Source of the DNA: Actinomadura sp. NAK00032 | GTDB lineage: Bacteria; Actinomycetota; Actinomycetes; Streptosporangiales; Streptosporangiaceae | Direction: 5' to 3' | NCBI RefSeq assembly: GCF_013364275.1 | Contig: NZ_CP054932.1 | Location: 3,782,001-3,846,000 of the forward strand | Length of the DNA stretch: 64,000 bases | Shown: piece after piece, positions 39,545 to 49,068 of the stretch | Numbering within the stretch: position 1 is the stretch's first letter | Layout of the letters: the number at the start of each line of letters is the position of its first letter | The notes under the pieces: model-generated | What the model was told of the DNA's origin: nothing | What the model saw: the letters and a program-made list of their open reading frames with translations, nothing else | Database searches by the model: none | Translations under genes and position numbers: made by a program

Positions 39545-41196
39545 GCGGCGGCCTCCGCGCGGGCGGCGCCGCCGCGGCGCTCCTCGGCCGTCCGCCGGAC
39601 GAACCGCTTGATCTCGTCGCTGACGTCCTCCTCGTCCCAGCCGAGGACGGGCGCCACCAGCTCGGCGACGCGGGACGCCGCGGCCACGCCGCCGTCCCAC
39701 TCCTCGATCGCGACCCGCAGCCGGCGGGCCAGGACGTCCTCCAGGTGCAGGGCGCCCTCGTGCGTCACCGCGTAGACGGCCTCGGCGCACAGGTAGTCCT
39801 CGGCGCCGGGGACGGGCGCGCCGAGCGCCGAGCTGTCGGCGACCAGCCGCAGGACCTCCAGGGCGCACGCCCCGTAGCGGCGCAGCAGGTGCTCGATCCG
39901 CGCGACGTGCAGCCCCGACTCGGCGGCGAGGCGGCGCCGCTCGTTCCACAGCACCTCGAAGCCGGTCGCGCCGAGGACCGGCAGCCGGGCGGTGACGGAC
40001 GCGGGCACGGACTCGTCCAGGCCGTCGGCGACCGCGTCCACCGCGTCCTGCGCCATCACCCGGTAGGTGGTGAACTTGCCGCCGGTGACGACGACGAGGC
40101 CCGGGACCGGTTCGGCGACCGCGTGCTCGCGCGACAGCCGCGTCGTGTCGTCGAACTCGCCGGACAGCAGCGGCCGCAGCCCCGCGTAGACGCCCTCGAT
40201 GTCGTCGTGGGTGAGCGGCGTCCGCAGGACGGCGTTCGCCTGGTCGAGGAGGTAGCCGATGTCGGTGTGCTCGGCGACGGGCTCGTCGGGCCCGTCGTCG
40301 TGCGGGGTGTCGGTGGTGCCGACGAGCCAGTGCCGCCCCCACGGGATGATGAACAGCACGCTCTTGGACGTCCGCGTGATCAGGCCGGTCTCCATCGGGA
40401 TCCGGTCGCGAGGCACCACCAGGTGGACGCCCTTGGACGCGCGCACCCCGAACGCGGCCCGCGAGCCGGTCATCGCCTGGGCGCCGTCCGTCCATACGCC
40501 GGTCGCGCACACCACCCGCCGGGCCCGTACGGAGATCTCACGGCCGCCCTCCAGGTCGACGACCGTGGCGCCGGTGACCCGCTCGCCCTCGCGCAGGAAG
40601 CCCGTCGCCTCGGCGCGGGTGACGACCTTGGCGCCGTACTGGGCGGCGGTGCGCGCGACCATCATCGTGTAGCGGGCGTCGTCCACCTGCGCGTCGTAGT
40701 ACTGGACGGCGCCGATCAGCGCGTCCGAGCGCAGCGCGGGCGCCTGGCGCAGGGCGCCGCGCCGGGTCAGCTGCCGGTGGCGGGGGAGCGCCCGGCTGCC
40801 GCCCATCGTGTCGTACAGGGTGACGCCCGCGCTGACGTAGGCGCGCTCCCACACCCGGTTGCGCAGCGGGTACAGGAACTGGACGGGACGCACCAGGTGC
40901 GGCGCGAGCCGGTGCAGGAGCAGGCCGCGTTCCCGCAGCGCCTCCCGCACCAGCCCGAAGTCGCGCTGTTCGAGGTAGCGCAGGCCGCCGTGGATGAGCT
41001 TGCTGGAGCGGCTGGACGTCCCCGCCGCCCAGTCCCGCGCCTCCACCAGGGCGACGGACAGCCCCCGCGAGATCGCGTCGAGGGCCGCGCCGGCGCCGAC
41101 GATGCCGCCGCCGACCACCAGCACGTCGAACTCGGCCTCGGCGAGGGCGCGCAGCGCGTCCTCGCGGTACCGCGGACCGAGGGCTACGGATGTCAC
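39541..41196 (-). CDS. glpD: FAD-dependent glycerol-3-phosphate dehydrogenase
   Basis: A 551-residue membrane-associated flavoenzyme that oxidises sn-glycerol-3-phosphate to dihydroxyacetone phosphate and passes electrons to quinone. FAD motif: FDVLVVGGGIVGAGAALDAI; GlpD signatures: GTSSRSSKLIHGGLRYLEQ and ALVTRYG-like VVTGGKFTTYRVMAQDAVDA, plus RKS-type ASKGVHLVVPRDRI. The C-terminal helical cap (HEGALHLEDVLARRLRVAIE) is present. It is the third gene of a glpF-glpK-glpD operon; an 81-base gap with a strong hairpin separates it from glpK. Confidence 0.92.
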   Translation of the reverse strand: MTSVALGPRYREDALRALAEAEFDVLVVGGGIVGAGAALDAISRGLSVALVEARDWAAGTSSRSSKLIHGGLRYLEQRDFGLVREALRERGLLLHRLAPHLVRPVQFLYPLRNRVWERAYVSAGVTLYDTMGGSRALPRHRQLTRRGALRQAPALRSDALIGAVQYYDAQVDDARYTMMVARTAAQYGAKVVTRAEATGFLREGERVTGATVVDLEGGREISVRARRVVCATGVWTDGAQAMTGSRAAFGVRASKGVHLVVPRDRIPMETGLITRTSKSVLFIIPWGRHWLVGTTDTPHDDGPDEPVAEHTDIGYLLDQANAVLRTPLTHDDIEGVYAGLRPLLSGEFDDTTRLSREHAVAEPVPGLVVVTGGKFTTYRVMAQDAVDAVADGLDESVPASVTARLPVLGATGFEVLWNERRRLAAESGLHVARIEHLLRRYGACALEVLRLVADSSALGAPVPGAEDYLCAEAVYAVTHEGALHLEDVLARRLRVAIEEWDGGVAAASRVAELVAPVLGWDEEDVSDEIKRFVRRTAEERRGGAARAEAAA

Positions 41197-41239
41197 TGCT
41201 CTCTCCCGGATGTAAGCGCCAGCTCGTCAGTTGGGCGGG

Positions 41240-41272
41240 CCCCGGGCCGCGGCGGGTGGCCGCGGCCCGGGG
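41240..41272 (-). terminator. Strong hairpin between glpK and glpD
   Basis: CCCCGGGCCGCGGC-GGGTG-GCCGCGGCCCGGGG is a perfect 14-base-pair stem. It may attenuate transcription into glpD or protect the glpFK part of the message. No T-run follows. Confidence 0.6.
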
Positions 41273-41277
41273 GTGGG

Positions 41278-42795
41278 TCAGTCGATGTCGACCCAGTCGA
41301 AGGTGCGGGTGACGGCCTTCTTCCAGCCGGCGTAGCCGGTCTGGCGCTGGTCGTCGTCCCAGGTGGGGTGCCAGCGCTTGTCCTCGTTCCAGTTCTGGCG
41401 GAGTTCGTCGGTGGTGTTCCAGAAGCCGACGGCGAGGCCGGCGGCGTAGGCGGCGCCGAGGGCGGTGGTCTCGGCGACGACGGGACGGGAGACCGGGACG
41501 CCGAGGATGTCGGCCTGCAGTTGCATGCACAGCTCGTTGGCGGTGACGCCGCCGTCCACCTTCAGGACGTCCAGGGCGACGCCGGAGTCCTCCCGCATCG
41601 CCTCCACCACGTCCCTGGACTGGTAGCAGATGGCTTCGAGCGTGGCGCGGGCGACGTGGGCGTTGGTGTTGAAGCGGGACAGGCCGACGATGGCGCCGCG
41701 TGCGTCCGAGCGCCAGTAGGGGGCGAACAGGCCGGAGAAGGCGGGGACGAAGTAGACGCCGCCGTTGTCGTCGACCTGCCGGGCCAGGGACTCGCTCTGC
41801 GCGGCGCCGGAGATGATGCCGAGCTGGTCGCGCAGCCACTGCACGGCCGACCCGGTCACCGCGATCGACCCCTCCAGCGCGTAGACCGGCTTCTCGGCCC
41901 CGAACTGGTAGCAGACGGTCGTCAGCAGGCCGCTCTTGGAGCGGACGAGTTCCTCACCGGTGTTGAGCAGCAGGAAGTTGCCGGTGCCGTAGGTGTTCTT
42001 GGCCTCGCCGGGCGCGAAGCACACCTGCCCGACCGTCGCGGCCTGCTGGTCGCCCAGGGCGGCGGTCAGCCGGACCTCGCCGCCGAGAGGACCGTTCGGG
42101 CGGGTGACCCCGTAGCCGGCGGGCGCCGAGGACGGTTTGATCTCCGGCAGCATCGAGCGGGGGACGCCGAAGAACGACAGGAGCTCGTCGTCCCAGTCGA
42201 GGGTCTCCAGGTCCATCAGCATGGTGCGGCTGGCGTTGGTCGGGTCGGTGACGTGGACGCCGCCGTCCGTCCCGCCGGTCAGGTTCCACAGCACCCAGGT
42301 GTCGGTCGTGCCGAAGACCGCGTCGCCCGCCTCGGCGGCCTCGCGGACGCCGTCGACGTTCTCCAGGATCCACTGGATCTTCCCGCCGGAGAAGTACGTG
42401 GCCGGCGGCAGCCCGGCCTTCCGCCGGATGACGTCGCCCTTGCCGTCGCGCTCCAGGGCGGCGGCGATGCGGTCGGTCCGGGTGTCCTGCCAGACGATCG
42501 CGTTGTAGTACGGGCGGCCGGTCCGCCGGTTCCACACCACGGTCGTCTCGCGCTGGTTGGTGATGCCGAACGCGGCCAGGTCGGCGTGGCCGAGGTTCGC
42601 CTTGTTCAGCGTGGTCTGGACGACGGCGCGGGTCCGCTCCCAGATCTCGGTCGGGTTGTGCTCCACCCAGCCCGCCCGCGGCAGGATCTGCTCGTGCTCC
42701 AGCTGGTGGCGGGCGATCTCGTTCCCGCCGTGGTCGAAGATCATGAAACGGGTGCTGGTCGTGCCCTGGTCGAGGGCTCCGACGAAGTCGGCCAT
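41278..42795 (-). CDS. glpK: Glycerol kinase
   Basis: A 505-residue FGGY kinase that phosphorylates glycerol to sn-glycerol-3-phosphate using ATP. N-terminal phosphate-binding [15 protein letters not shown], glycerol-contact [20 protein letters not shown] followed by [10 protein letters not shown], and the C-terminal FGGY region [20 protein letters not shown] with [20 protein letters not shown] are all intact. It follows glpF by 34 bases. A second kinase of the same family is encoded at 44716-46242 across the gylR gene. Confidence 0.93.
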   Translation of the reverse strand: MADFVGALDQGTTSTRFMIFDHGGNEIARHQLEHEQILPRAGWVEHNPTEIWERTRAVVQTTLNKANLGHADLAAFGITNQRETTVVWNRRTGRPYYNAIVWQDTRTDRIAAALERDGKGDVIRRKAGLPPATYFSGGKIQWILENVDGVREAAEAGDAVFGTTDTWVLWNLTGGTDGGVHVTDPTNASRTMLMDLETLDWDDELLSFFGVPRSMLPEIKPSSAPAGYGVTRPNGPLGGEVRLTAALGDQQAATVGQVCFAPGEAKNTYGTGNFLLLNTGEELVRSKSGLLTTVCYQFGAEKPVYALEGSIAVTGSAVQWLRDQLGIISGAAQSESLARQVDDNGGVYFVPAFSGLFAPYWRSDARGAIVGLSRFNTNAHVARATLEAICYQSRDVVEAMREDSGVALDVLKVDGGVTANELCMQLQADILGVPVSRPVVAETTALGAAYAAGLAVGFWNTTDELRQNWNEDKRWHPTWDDDQRQTGYAGWKKAVTRTFDWVDID

Positions 42796-42829
42796 GCGTG
42801 CGGTCTCCTGGGATGAGGGTGCGGGACGG

Positions 42830-43666
42830 TCAGGCCGTCTCGTACTGCGGTTCGGGCTTCGCGATGTCCTGGGCGGGCTCCTCGGCGGGCAGGAACCGCC
42901 CGATCAGCACCTTGTAGAGCCCGACGCCGAGGACGCCGCCGATCAGCGGGGCGACGATCGGGACCCAGAAGTACAGGTCGCCGTACTGGTCCCGCCACGC
43001 GCCGCCGTAGCCGGTCAGGAACGAGGCGAGCCGGGGGCCGAAGTCGCGGGCCGGGTTGATCGCGTAGCCCGCGTCGGTGCCGAACGCCATCCCGATCGCC
43101 ACCACCAGCAGGCCGATCAGGAACGGGGCCAGGTTGGCCAGCGGCGGCGAGTTCCGGATGTCGGTCAGCGCCTTGATCACGAACAGCAGGATCGCGGTGC
43201 CGATGACCTGGTCGCGGAACGCGCCCCAGGTGCCGACCGGGAGCGTGCCGTTGCCGGGCAGGGTGGAGAAGACGCCCTGCGTCTTGATGGTGTGGCCGGG
43301 GTCGACCTTGGCGAGCACCTCGCTGTAGTTCCAGCGGACGAGCAGCGCCGCGATGAACGCGCCCGCCGTCTGCGCGGCGATGTAGGGCGCCGTCTTGCGC
43401 CAGGCGAACTCCCTGAACGCGGCGAGCCCGATGGTGACGGCGGGGTTGAGGTGGGCGCCGCTGATGCGCGCGGCGACGTAGACGCCGAGCGTGACGCCGA
43501 GCCCCCAGGCCCAGGCGATGCTGTCGTGGTCGCCGATGCCGGCGCCGGCGACCTGCGCGACGACGCCGACGCCGAACAGGATGAGGATCATGGTGCCGGC
43601 GAACTCGGCCGCGAGCTCACCGGCGAGCGAGGGGATTCTCGGTCGTTCCGCGGTGCGTTCCGTCAT
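42830..43666 (-). CDS. glpF: Glycerol facilitator (aquaglyceroporin)
   Basis: A 278-residue MIP-family channel with six membrane helices. Both pore loops are present: [10 protein letters not shown] and [11 protein letters not shown]; the Asp after the second NPA box is characteristic of glycerol-conducting members. ATG 43666 is chosen because the conserved protein begins there; the upstream extension crosses the regulatory region. It is the first gene of the operon, divergent from gylR, with a GylR-type operator site in between. Confidence 0.9.
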   Translation of the reverse strand: MTERTAERPRIPSLAGELAAEFAGTMILILFGVGVVAQVAGAGIGDHDSIAWAWGLGVTLGVYVAARISGAHLNPAVTIGLAAFREFAWRKTAPYIAAQTAGAFIAALLVRWNYSEVLAKVDPGHTIKTQGVFSTLPGNGTLPVGTWGAFRDQVIGTAILLFVIKALTDIRNSPPLANLAPFLIGLLVVAIGMAFGTDAGYAINPARDFGPRLASFLTGYGGAWRDQYGDLYFWVPIVAPLIGGVLGVGLYKVLIGRFLPAEEPAQDIAKPEPQYETA

Positions 43667-43753
43667 GGGCACTCCTCGGCAGTGGGGTGGACGCGAGCCC
43701 CGTGAGGCTGGCCAGACGGTAAGTCGCGGAGGAGACCCGGACAACGGGAGGCT

Positions 43754-43768
43754 GCCGACAATGTCGAA
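43754..43768. promoter_or_regulatory. GylR-type operator, glpF side
   Basis: GCCGACAATGTCGAA matches 12 of 15 positions of the perfect palindrome at 43868-43882. It lies 88 bases before the glpF start codon, in position to control the glpFKD operon. Confidence 0.6.
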
Positions 43769-43867
43769 CACTTTCCCCGCTGCCCGGCGCCGGTTACCCT
43801 CCAGTCTGTGCACGAGATCACAGAATCCGGGCAGTTCGGACCGTACGGGACGACAATCACGACAGGC

Positions 43868-43882
43868 GCCGACATTGTCGGC
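43868..43882. promoter_or_regulatory. GylR-type operator and gylR promoter
   Basis: GCCGACATTGTCGGC is a perfect 15-base palindrome (odd centre). It overlaps a TTGTCG -35 box (43875-43880); TATCCT (43899-43904) follows 18 bases later as the -10. Transcription would begin at about 43911, directly at the GTG start codon, so the gylR message is probably leaderless and self-repressed. Confidence 0.65.
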
Positions 43883-43911
43883 ACCAAGCCGAGAGAACTA
43901 TCCTGGGATTC

Positions 43912-44679
43912 GTGCCCGGACCCGTGCAGTCGATCGAGCGCGCCGCCGCGATCCTGCGGCTGCTCGCCGCCAGTTCGGGACGGCTCGGCGTCGGTGAGGT
44001 CGCCAGCTCGCTCGGGCTCGCCCGCGGCACCGCGCACGGCATCCTGCGCACCCTGGAGCGCGTCGGCTTCGTCGAGCAGGACGGCGGCAGCGGCAAGTAC
44101 CAGCTCGGCGCCGCCCTGCTGCATCTCGGCACCAGCTACCTGGACGTCAACGAGCTGCGGTCCCGCGCCATCAACTGGGCCGACGCGCTCGCCTCGCGCA
44201 GCGGCGAGGCCGTCCGCATCGGGACCCTGCTGGAGGGCAGGGTCCTGGTCGTCCACCACGTGTTCCGCCCCGACGACACCCTCCAGGCCATGGACGTCGG
44301 CTCGCTGCTGCCGCTGCACGCCACCGCCCTCGGCAAGGCGCTGCTCGCCCACGACGCCAACGCGGCCGCGTCCATCCGCGACACCGTCCTGGAGTCCTAC
44401 TGCCGGCGCACCATCACCGATCCGCGCGAACTCGCACGGGCCGCCACCCGGGTGCGGGAGAACGGCTGGGCCGCCGAGACCGAGGAGCTGTCGATCGGCG
44501 AGGCGGGCATCGCCGCGCCGATCCGCGGGTACGGGGGGCTGGTGGTCGGGGCCATCGGCATCTCCGGCGCGGTCGAGCGGATCTGCGACGCCCGGCGCGT
44601 CCCCGAGCCGCGGCTGGTCGGGTACGTGCGGGACGCGGCCCGCGCCGTCTCCCGCGATCTCGGCGGCTCGCGCTGGTGA
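43912..44679 (+). CDS. gylR: IclR-family glycerol operon regulator
   Basis: A 255-residue IclR protein. Winged helix at about residues 6-65: VQSIERAAAILRLLAASSGR, LGVGEVASSLGLARGTAHGI and LERVGFVEQDGGSGKYQLG. The effector domain carries LLPLHATALGKALLAHDA and ELSIGEAGIAAPIRGYGG. In Streptomyces GylR represses the glycerol operon and its own gene until glycerol-3-phosphate appears; position between glpFKD and a second kinase supports the same role. The start is GTG 43912, apparently leaderless. Confidence 0.88.
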   Translation: MPGPVQSIERAAAILRLLAASSGRLGVGEVASSLGLARGTAHGILRTLERVGFVEQDGGSGKYQLGAALLHLGTSYLDVNELRSRAINWADALASRSGEAVRIGTLLEGRVLVVHHVFRPDDTLQAMDVGSLLPLHATALGKALLAHDANAAASIRDTVLESYCRRTITDPRELARAATRVRENGWAAETEELSIGEAGIAAPIRGYGGLVVGAIGISGAVERICDARRVPEPRLVGYVRDAARAVSRDLGGSRW

Positions 44680-44715
44680 CGCCCCGGCGGCGCGCCCGGG
44701 GGGAGGGGGCAGGCC

Positions 44716-46242
44716 GTGACCGAGCGCTACGTGATGTCGATCGACCAGGGCACCACCTCGACGCGGTGCATCCTGTTCGACCACGGCGGGCGGCTGGTGT
44801 CGGTGGCGCAGCGCGAGCACCGGCAGCACTTCCCGAGGCCCGGCTGGGTCGAGCACGACCCGATGGAGATCTGGCGCAACCTGGAGCGGATCGCCCCCGA
44901 GGCGCTCGCCCAGGCGGGGGTGACCGCGAACCAGGTCGCGGCGGTCGGGATCGCCAACCAGCGCGAGACGACCGTCCTGTGGGACCGGCTGACCGGCGTC
45001 CCGATCGGCCGCGCCATCGTCTGGCAGGACACCCGCACCGGCGCCCTGGTGGACGAACTGGCCCGCGCCCCCGGCGCCGCGATGGTCACCGAGCGCAGCG
45101 GGCTGCCGCTGGCCGCCTACTTCTCCGCGCCGCGCATCCGCTGGCTGCTCGACCACACGCCCGGCCTGCGCGAGCGCGCCGAACGCGGTGAGGTCCTGTT
45201 CGGCACGATGGAGAGCTGGCTGATCTGGAACCTCAGCGGCGGCGTCGACGGCGGCGTGCACGTCACCGACGTGACCAACGCGGGCCGCACCCTGCTGATG
45301 GACCTGCGCACCCTGACCTGGGACGCCGGCCTGCTCGACTTCTTCGGCGTGCCGGCCGCGATGCTGCCGGAGATCAGGTCCTCCACCGAGACCTACGGGA
45401 CGGCCCGCCGCGTGTTCCCCGGGGTGCTGATCGGCGCCGCCCTCGGCGACCAGCAGGCCGCGCTGTTCGGGCAGACGTGCTTCTCCCCGGGCGAGACCAA
45501 GTGCACCTACGGGACGGGCGCGTTCCTGCTGATGAACACCGGTACCACGCCGGTGAAGTCCGCGAACGGGCTGCTCACCACCGTCGGCTACAAGATCGGC
45601 GACGAGCCCGCCGTGTACGCGCTGGAGGGCTCGATCGCGATCACCGGCGCGCTCGTCCAGTGGTTCCGGGACGGCCTCGGGCTGATCACCACCGCGCCGG
45701 AGATCGAGACCCTGGCCCGGACGGTCGACGACAACGGCGGCTGCTACATCGTCCCCGCCTTCTCCGGGCTGTTCGCGCCGCACTGGCGCAGCGAGGCGCG
45801 CGGCATCATCGTCGGCCTCACGTCCTACATCACCAAGGGGCACCTGGCGCGGGCGGTGCTGGAGGCGACCGGCTGGCAGACCCGTGAGGTCGTGGACGCG
45901 ATGAACGCCGACTCGGGGCTCGGCCTGAAGGAGCTGAAGGCCGACGGCGGCATGACGTCCGACAACCTCGTCATGCAGATGGTCGCGGACGTGCTGAACG
46001 TGCCCGTGGAGCGGCCGATGGTGGTCGAGACGGTGTCGCTCGGCGCCGCCTACGCCGCCGGGCTCGCCGTCGGCTACTGGGCGGGCCTCGAAGGGCTGCG
46101 CCGCAACTGGCACCGGGCCGCCCGCTGGGTCCCAGCGATGGAGCCGGCGCGGCGCGCCGCCGAGTACGACAACTGGAGGCGGGCCGTGGAGCGCACGTTC
46201 GGCTGGATCCGCGCCGGCGAGGACCCCGCGACCGCGCCGTGA
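44716..46242 (+). CDS. glpK2: Second glycerol kinase
   Basis: A 508-residue FGGY kinase with the full glycerol-kinase signature set: [66 protein letters not shown] and [20 protein letters not shown]. It is clearly paralogous to 41278-42795 but diverged along its whole length. GTG 44716 has a GGGGAGGGGG site and lies 36 bases after gylR, so it probably belongs to the gylR transcript while glpK belongs to the opposite one. It may serve different glycerol levels or a related polyol. Confidence 0.88.
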   Translation: MTERYVMSIDQGTTSTRCILFDHGGRLVSVAQREHRQHFPRPGWVEHDPMEIWRNLERIAPEALAQAGVTANQVAAVGIANQRETTVLWDRLTGVPIGRAIVWQDTRTGALVDELARAPGAAMVTERSGLPLAAYFSAPRIRWLLDHTPGLRERAERGEVLFGTMESWLIWNLSGGVDGGVHVTDVTNAGRTLLMDLRTLTWDAGLLDFFGVPAAMLPEIRSSTETYGTARRVFPGVLIGAALGDQQAALFGQTCFSPGETKCTYGTGAFLLMNTGTTPVKSANGLLTTVGYKIGDEPAVYALEGSIAITGALVQWFRDGLGLITTAPEIETLARTVDDNGGCYIVPAFSGLFAPHWRSEARGIIVGLTSYITKGHLARAVLEATGWQTREVVDAMNADSGLGLKELKADGGMTSDNLVMQMVADVLNVPVERPMVVETVSLGAAYAAGLAVGYWAGLEGLRRNWHRAARWVPAMEPARRAAEYDNWRRAVERTFGWIRAGEDPATAP

Positions 46243-46259
46243 CGCCGGTGCCCCGCGTC

Positions 46260-47411
46260 TCAGATCCGGTTGCGCTCGATCAGCTGCTTGACGATGACGT
46301 TGCGCTGGATCTCGTTCGTCCCCTCGCCGACGATCATCAGCGGGGCGTCGCGGAAGTAGCGCTCGACGTCGAACTCGGTGGAGTAGCCCGCCGCGCCGTG
46401 GATGCGGACGGCGTTCAGCGCGATCTGCATCGCGGCCTCGGACGCGTAGAGCTTGGCCATGCCCGCCTCCATGTCGCAGCGCTCGCCCGCGTCCAGGCGC
46501 CGGGCGGCGTCGAGGGTGAGCAGCCGCGCGGCCCGCAGCTGGGTGGCCATGTCGGCGAGGTAGTTCCCGATCGACTGGTGCCGCCAGATCGGCTTGCCGA
46601 ACGCCTCGCGCTGCTGGGCGTAGCGGAGGGAGTCCTCCAGGGCGGCGCGGCCGACGCCCAGCGCGCGCGCCGCGACCTGGATGCGGCCCACTTCGAGGCC
46701 CCGCATCATCTGGGCGAAACCGCGTCCCTCCTCGCCGCCGAGCAGCGCGTCGAGGGGCGCCTCGTAGCCGTCGAAGGCCAGCTCGCAGCTCTCCACGCCC
46801 TTGTAGCCGAGCTTCGGCAGGTCGCGGGAGACGGTCAGGCCGGGGCCCTTCTCCACCAGCAGGATGCTGATGCCCCGGTGGCGCGGGGACGCGTCCGGGT
46901 CGGTCTTGCACAGCAGCGCGATGAGCCCCGACATCCGGGCGTTGGTGATCCACATCTTGGCGCCGTCGACGACGTACCGGTCGCCGTCCCGCCGCGCGGC
47001 CGTGCTCATCGCCTGCAGGTCCGAGCCGCCGGACGGCTCGGTCAGCGCCATCGTGGCGCGCAGCTCGCCCGTCGCCATCCGCGGCAGGTAGCGGGCCTTC
47101 TGCTCCTCGGTGCCGAACACCGCGAGCAGGTGCGAGACGACCGTGTGCCCGCCGAACGCGCCGGCCAGGGTCATCCAGCCGCGCGCCAGCTCCTCGGTGA
47201 CGAGCGCGTAGCACGCCTTGGAGACGGCGACGTCGCCGTAGGGCGCGGGCACGGCGAGGCCGTAGACGCCGAGCTCCTTCATCCGGTCGATGAGGCGCTC
47301 GGGGTACGCGCCCGCGTGCTCCAGGTCCCGGGCGACCGGGCGGACCTCCCGGTCGACGAAGTCCGCGACGACCTCGACGATGGCGCGCTCCTCGTCACTG
47401 AGCGTGAACAC
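46260..47411 (-). CDS. Acyl-CoA dehydrogenase
   Basis: A 383-residue acyl-CoA dehydrogenase. Flavin and substrate motifs: ATMALTEPSGGSDLQAMSTA, GAKMWITNARMSGL and the end VGEGTNEIQRNVIVKQLIER. GTG 47411 is preferred because GGAGGAGGG lies upstream; a longer start at 47447 is possible. It is divergent from the GntR gene at 47503, its likely regulator. It resembles the dehydrogenase at 49069-50250 throughout, so the two flank the regulator as paralogues. The acyl substrate is not identifiable. Confidence 0.82.
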   Translation of the reverse strand: MFTLSDEERAIVEVVADFVDREVRPVARDLEHAGAYPERLIDRMKELGVYGLAVPAPYGDVAVSKACYALVTEELARGWMTLAGAFGGHTVVSHLLAVFGTEEQKARYLPRMATGELRATMALTEPSGGSDLQAMSTAARRDGDRYVVDGAKMWITNARMSGLIALLCKTDPDASPRHRGISILLVEKGPGLTVSRDLPKLGYKGVESCELAFDGYEAPLDALLGGEEGRGFAQMMRGLEVGRIQVAARALGVGRAALEDSLRYAQQREAFGKPIWRHQSIGNYLADMATQLRAARLLTLDAARRLDAGERCDMEAGMAKLYASEAAMQIALNAVRIHGAAGYSTEFDVERYFRDAPLMIVGEGTNEIQRNVIVKQLIERNRI

Positions 47412-47502
47412 GGCGGCTCCACCCTCCTCCCGCGCGGACTCCCGCACGGGGGCGATCTCTCATATATTTGATGTGAAAATACCGTAGGCGTCAGGGGGGA
47501 CG
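47412..47502. promoter_or_regulatory. Divergent promoter between acyl-CoA dehydrogenase and GntR genes
   Basis: A 91-base gap with an AT-rich island at 47461-47482 (CATATATTTGATGTGAAAATAC) containing a loose inverted repeat TATTTG/AAAATA. This is the natural place for the FCD-type GntR protein to bind. Confidence 0.45.
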
Positions 47503-48198
47503 ATGACCGCTGCCGGATCCGGCGGCCCGGCCCTCGGCCGGCGCCGCCAGCTGAGCGACGAGGTGGCCGCGCACGTCCGCGACCTGATCATGTCGGGCCA
47601 GGTCCGGCACGGCGAGTTCCTCCGGCTGGAGCGGATCGCCGAGGACCTCGGGATCAGCGTCACCCCGGTCCGGGAGGCCCTGCTGTCGCTGCGCGGCGAG
47701 GGCTTCGTCACGCTGGAGCCGCGCCGCGGGTTCATGCCGGCGCCGCTCACCCGCCAGGACGTGCAGGACCTGTTCGAGGCGCAGGCGTACTTCGCCGGCG
47801 AGCTGGCCGCCCGCGCCGCCGGCCGGGCGGCCGCGTCCGACCTGGACGCCCTCGACCGGACGCAGGCGCTGCTGGAGGAGGCGTTCGCGGCCGGCGACCC
47901 GGCGGGCGTCGAGCGCGCCAACCACCAGTTCCACCGGCTGATCAACCTGCGCGCGGAGTCGCCGAAGACGGCGTGGCTGCTGCGGACCGTGGTCCGGTAC
48001 GCGCCGCGCCGCTTCTACGCCGGCATCGAGGGCTGGACGCGGGCGTCGGTCGACGACCACCGGCTCGTCCTGGCCGCGCTGCGCGCCGGGGACGCCGAGG
48101 CGGCGCGGCAGGCGATGCGCGCCCACATCCGGCACGCGGGCACGCTGCTGGTCGTGCACCTGGAGGCGCGGGGCTTCTGGCCGGCCGAGCCGGAGTGA
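47503..48198 (+). CDS. GntR-family (FCD) regulator
   Basis: A 231-residue GntR regulator. The winged helix at about residues 17-80 reads SDEVAAHVRDLIMSGQVRHG, ERIAEDLGISVTPVREALLS and LEPRRGFMPAPLT. The FCD effector domain has the metal/ligand-binding helices (DLFEAQAYFAGELAARAAGR, ANHQFHRLI, VDDHRLVLAALRAGD, ARQAMRAHIRHAG). It is divergent from one acyl-CoA dehydrogenase and upstream of an enoyl-CoA hydratase and another dehydrogenase, so it probably controls this fatty-acyl or branched-acyl set. Confidence 0.85.
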   Translation: MTAAGSGGPALGRRRQLSDEVAAHVRDLIMSGQVRHGEFLRLERIAEDLGISVTPVREALLSLRGEGFVTLEPRRGFMPAPLTRQDVQDLFEAQAYFAGELAARAAGRAAASDLDALDRTQALLEEAFAAGDPAGVERANHQFHRLINLRAESPKTAWLLRTVVRYAPRRFYAGIEGWTRASVDDHRLVLAALRAGDAEAARQAMRAHIRHAGTLLVVHLEARGFWPAEPE

Positions 48199-48258
48199 GG
48201 GCGCCCGGATCCGGCCCCGCCAGGGCGCGTATCGTGTAAAAAATTTCCGGGAGGGCGG

Positions 48259-49035
48259 ATGGACGACCAGGTGGTCACGGTCACCGAGCGCGACGCGGCG
48301 CGCGTGCTCACGCTGAACCGGCCGGAGGCGCGCAACGCGGTCGACCTCCCGACGCGCGAGCGGCTCCTGGCGGAGCTGCGGCGCGCCGCCGGCGACCCGG
48401 CCGTCCGGGCGATCGTGCTGACCGGCGCCGGCGGGACGTTCTCGGCGGGCGGCGACGTCCGGTCGATGGAGGGCGCCGCGCCGCAGGACGTCCGGGCCCG
48501 GCTCGCCCCCCTGCACGAGGCCGTCCGGCTGATCGCGACGTGCGGCACGCCGGTGATCGCGGCCGTCGAGGGCGCCGCCGCCGGGCTCGGGGTGTCCCTC
48601 GCCGCCGTCTGCGACCACGTGGTCGCCGCCGAGGACGCCCGGTTCGTCGCCGCGTTCGGCAAGGTCGGCCTCGTCGCCGACGGCGGCCTGCTCTGGACGC
48701 TCCCGCGCCGGGTCGGCGTGGGCCGCGCCAAGGAGATGCTCGTCTTCGGGCGGACCGTCCCCGCGCCGCGCGCCCACGAGATCGGCCTCGCCGACTCCCT
48801 CGCGCCGCCCGGCGGGGCCCTGGACGCCGCGCTCGCCCTGGCCGCCGAGGCCGCCGCCCTCGCCCCGCTCTCCATCGCCGCCGCCAAGCGGCTGCTGGCC
48901 CGCACCGACCTCGGCCCGGACGGGCTGCTGGAGGCCGAGCTGGCGGAGCAGACCGCGCTGTTCGGCAGCGCCGACTTCGCCGAGGGCCGCGCCGCGTTCG
49001 CCGCGCGCCGCCCGCCCCGCTTCGAGGGCCGCTAG
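48259..49035 (+). CDS. Enoyl-CoA hydratase/isomerase
   Basis: A 258-residue crotonase-fold protein. LNRPEARNAVDLPTRERLL, the oxyanion-hole strand LTGAGGTFSAGGDVRSMEG and the second signature AVEGAAAGLGVSLAAVCDHV are present; GLVADGGLLWTLPRRVGVGR follows. Hydratase Glu residues are not both obvious, so isomerase or another crotonase reaction is possible. A GGGAGGGCGG site precedes the ATG. It lies 60 bases after the GntR gene and 33 bases before an acyl-CoA dehydrogenase, forming a short beta-oxidation-type operon. Confidence 0.83.
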   Translation: MDDQVVTVTERDAARVLTLNRPEARNAVDLPTRERLLAELRRAAGDPAVRAIVLTGAGGTFSAGGDVRSMEGAAPQDVRARLAPLHEAVRLIATCGTPVIAAVEGAAAGLGVSLAAVCDHVVAAEDARFVAAFGKVGLVADGGLLWTLPRRVGVGRAKEMLVFGRTVPAPRAHEIGLADSLAPPGGALDAALALAAEAAALAPLSIAAAKRLLARTDLGPDGLLEAELAEQTALFGSADFAEGRAAFAARRPPRFEGR

Positions 49036-49068
49036 AGCGCTTCGAGGGCCGCCAGAAAGGGAGCACGG

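Noticed and set aside
36626..40510. A 1294-codon minus-strand frame
   Set aside because: It lies over ipdF, kstR2, fadA6 and the MaoC-like gene in the opposite sense and shows no protein motifs.
39376..42816. A 1146-codon plus-strand frame
   Set aside because: It is the antisense shadow of glpD and glpK, both of which have complete active-site motifs.
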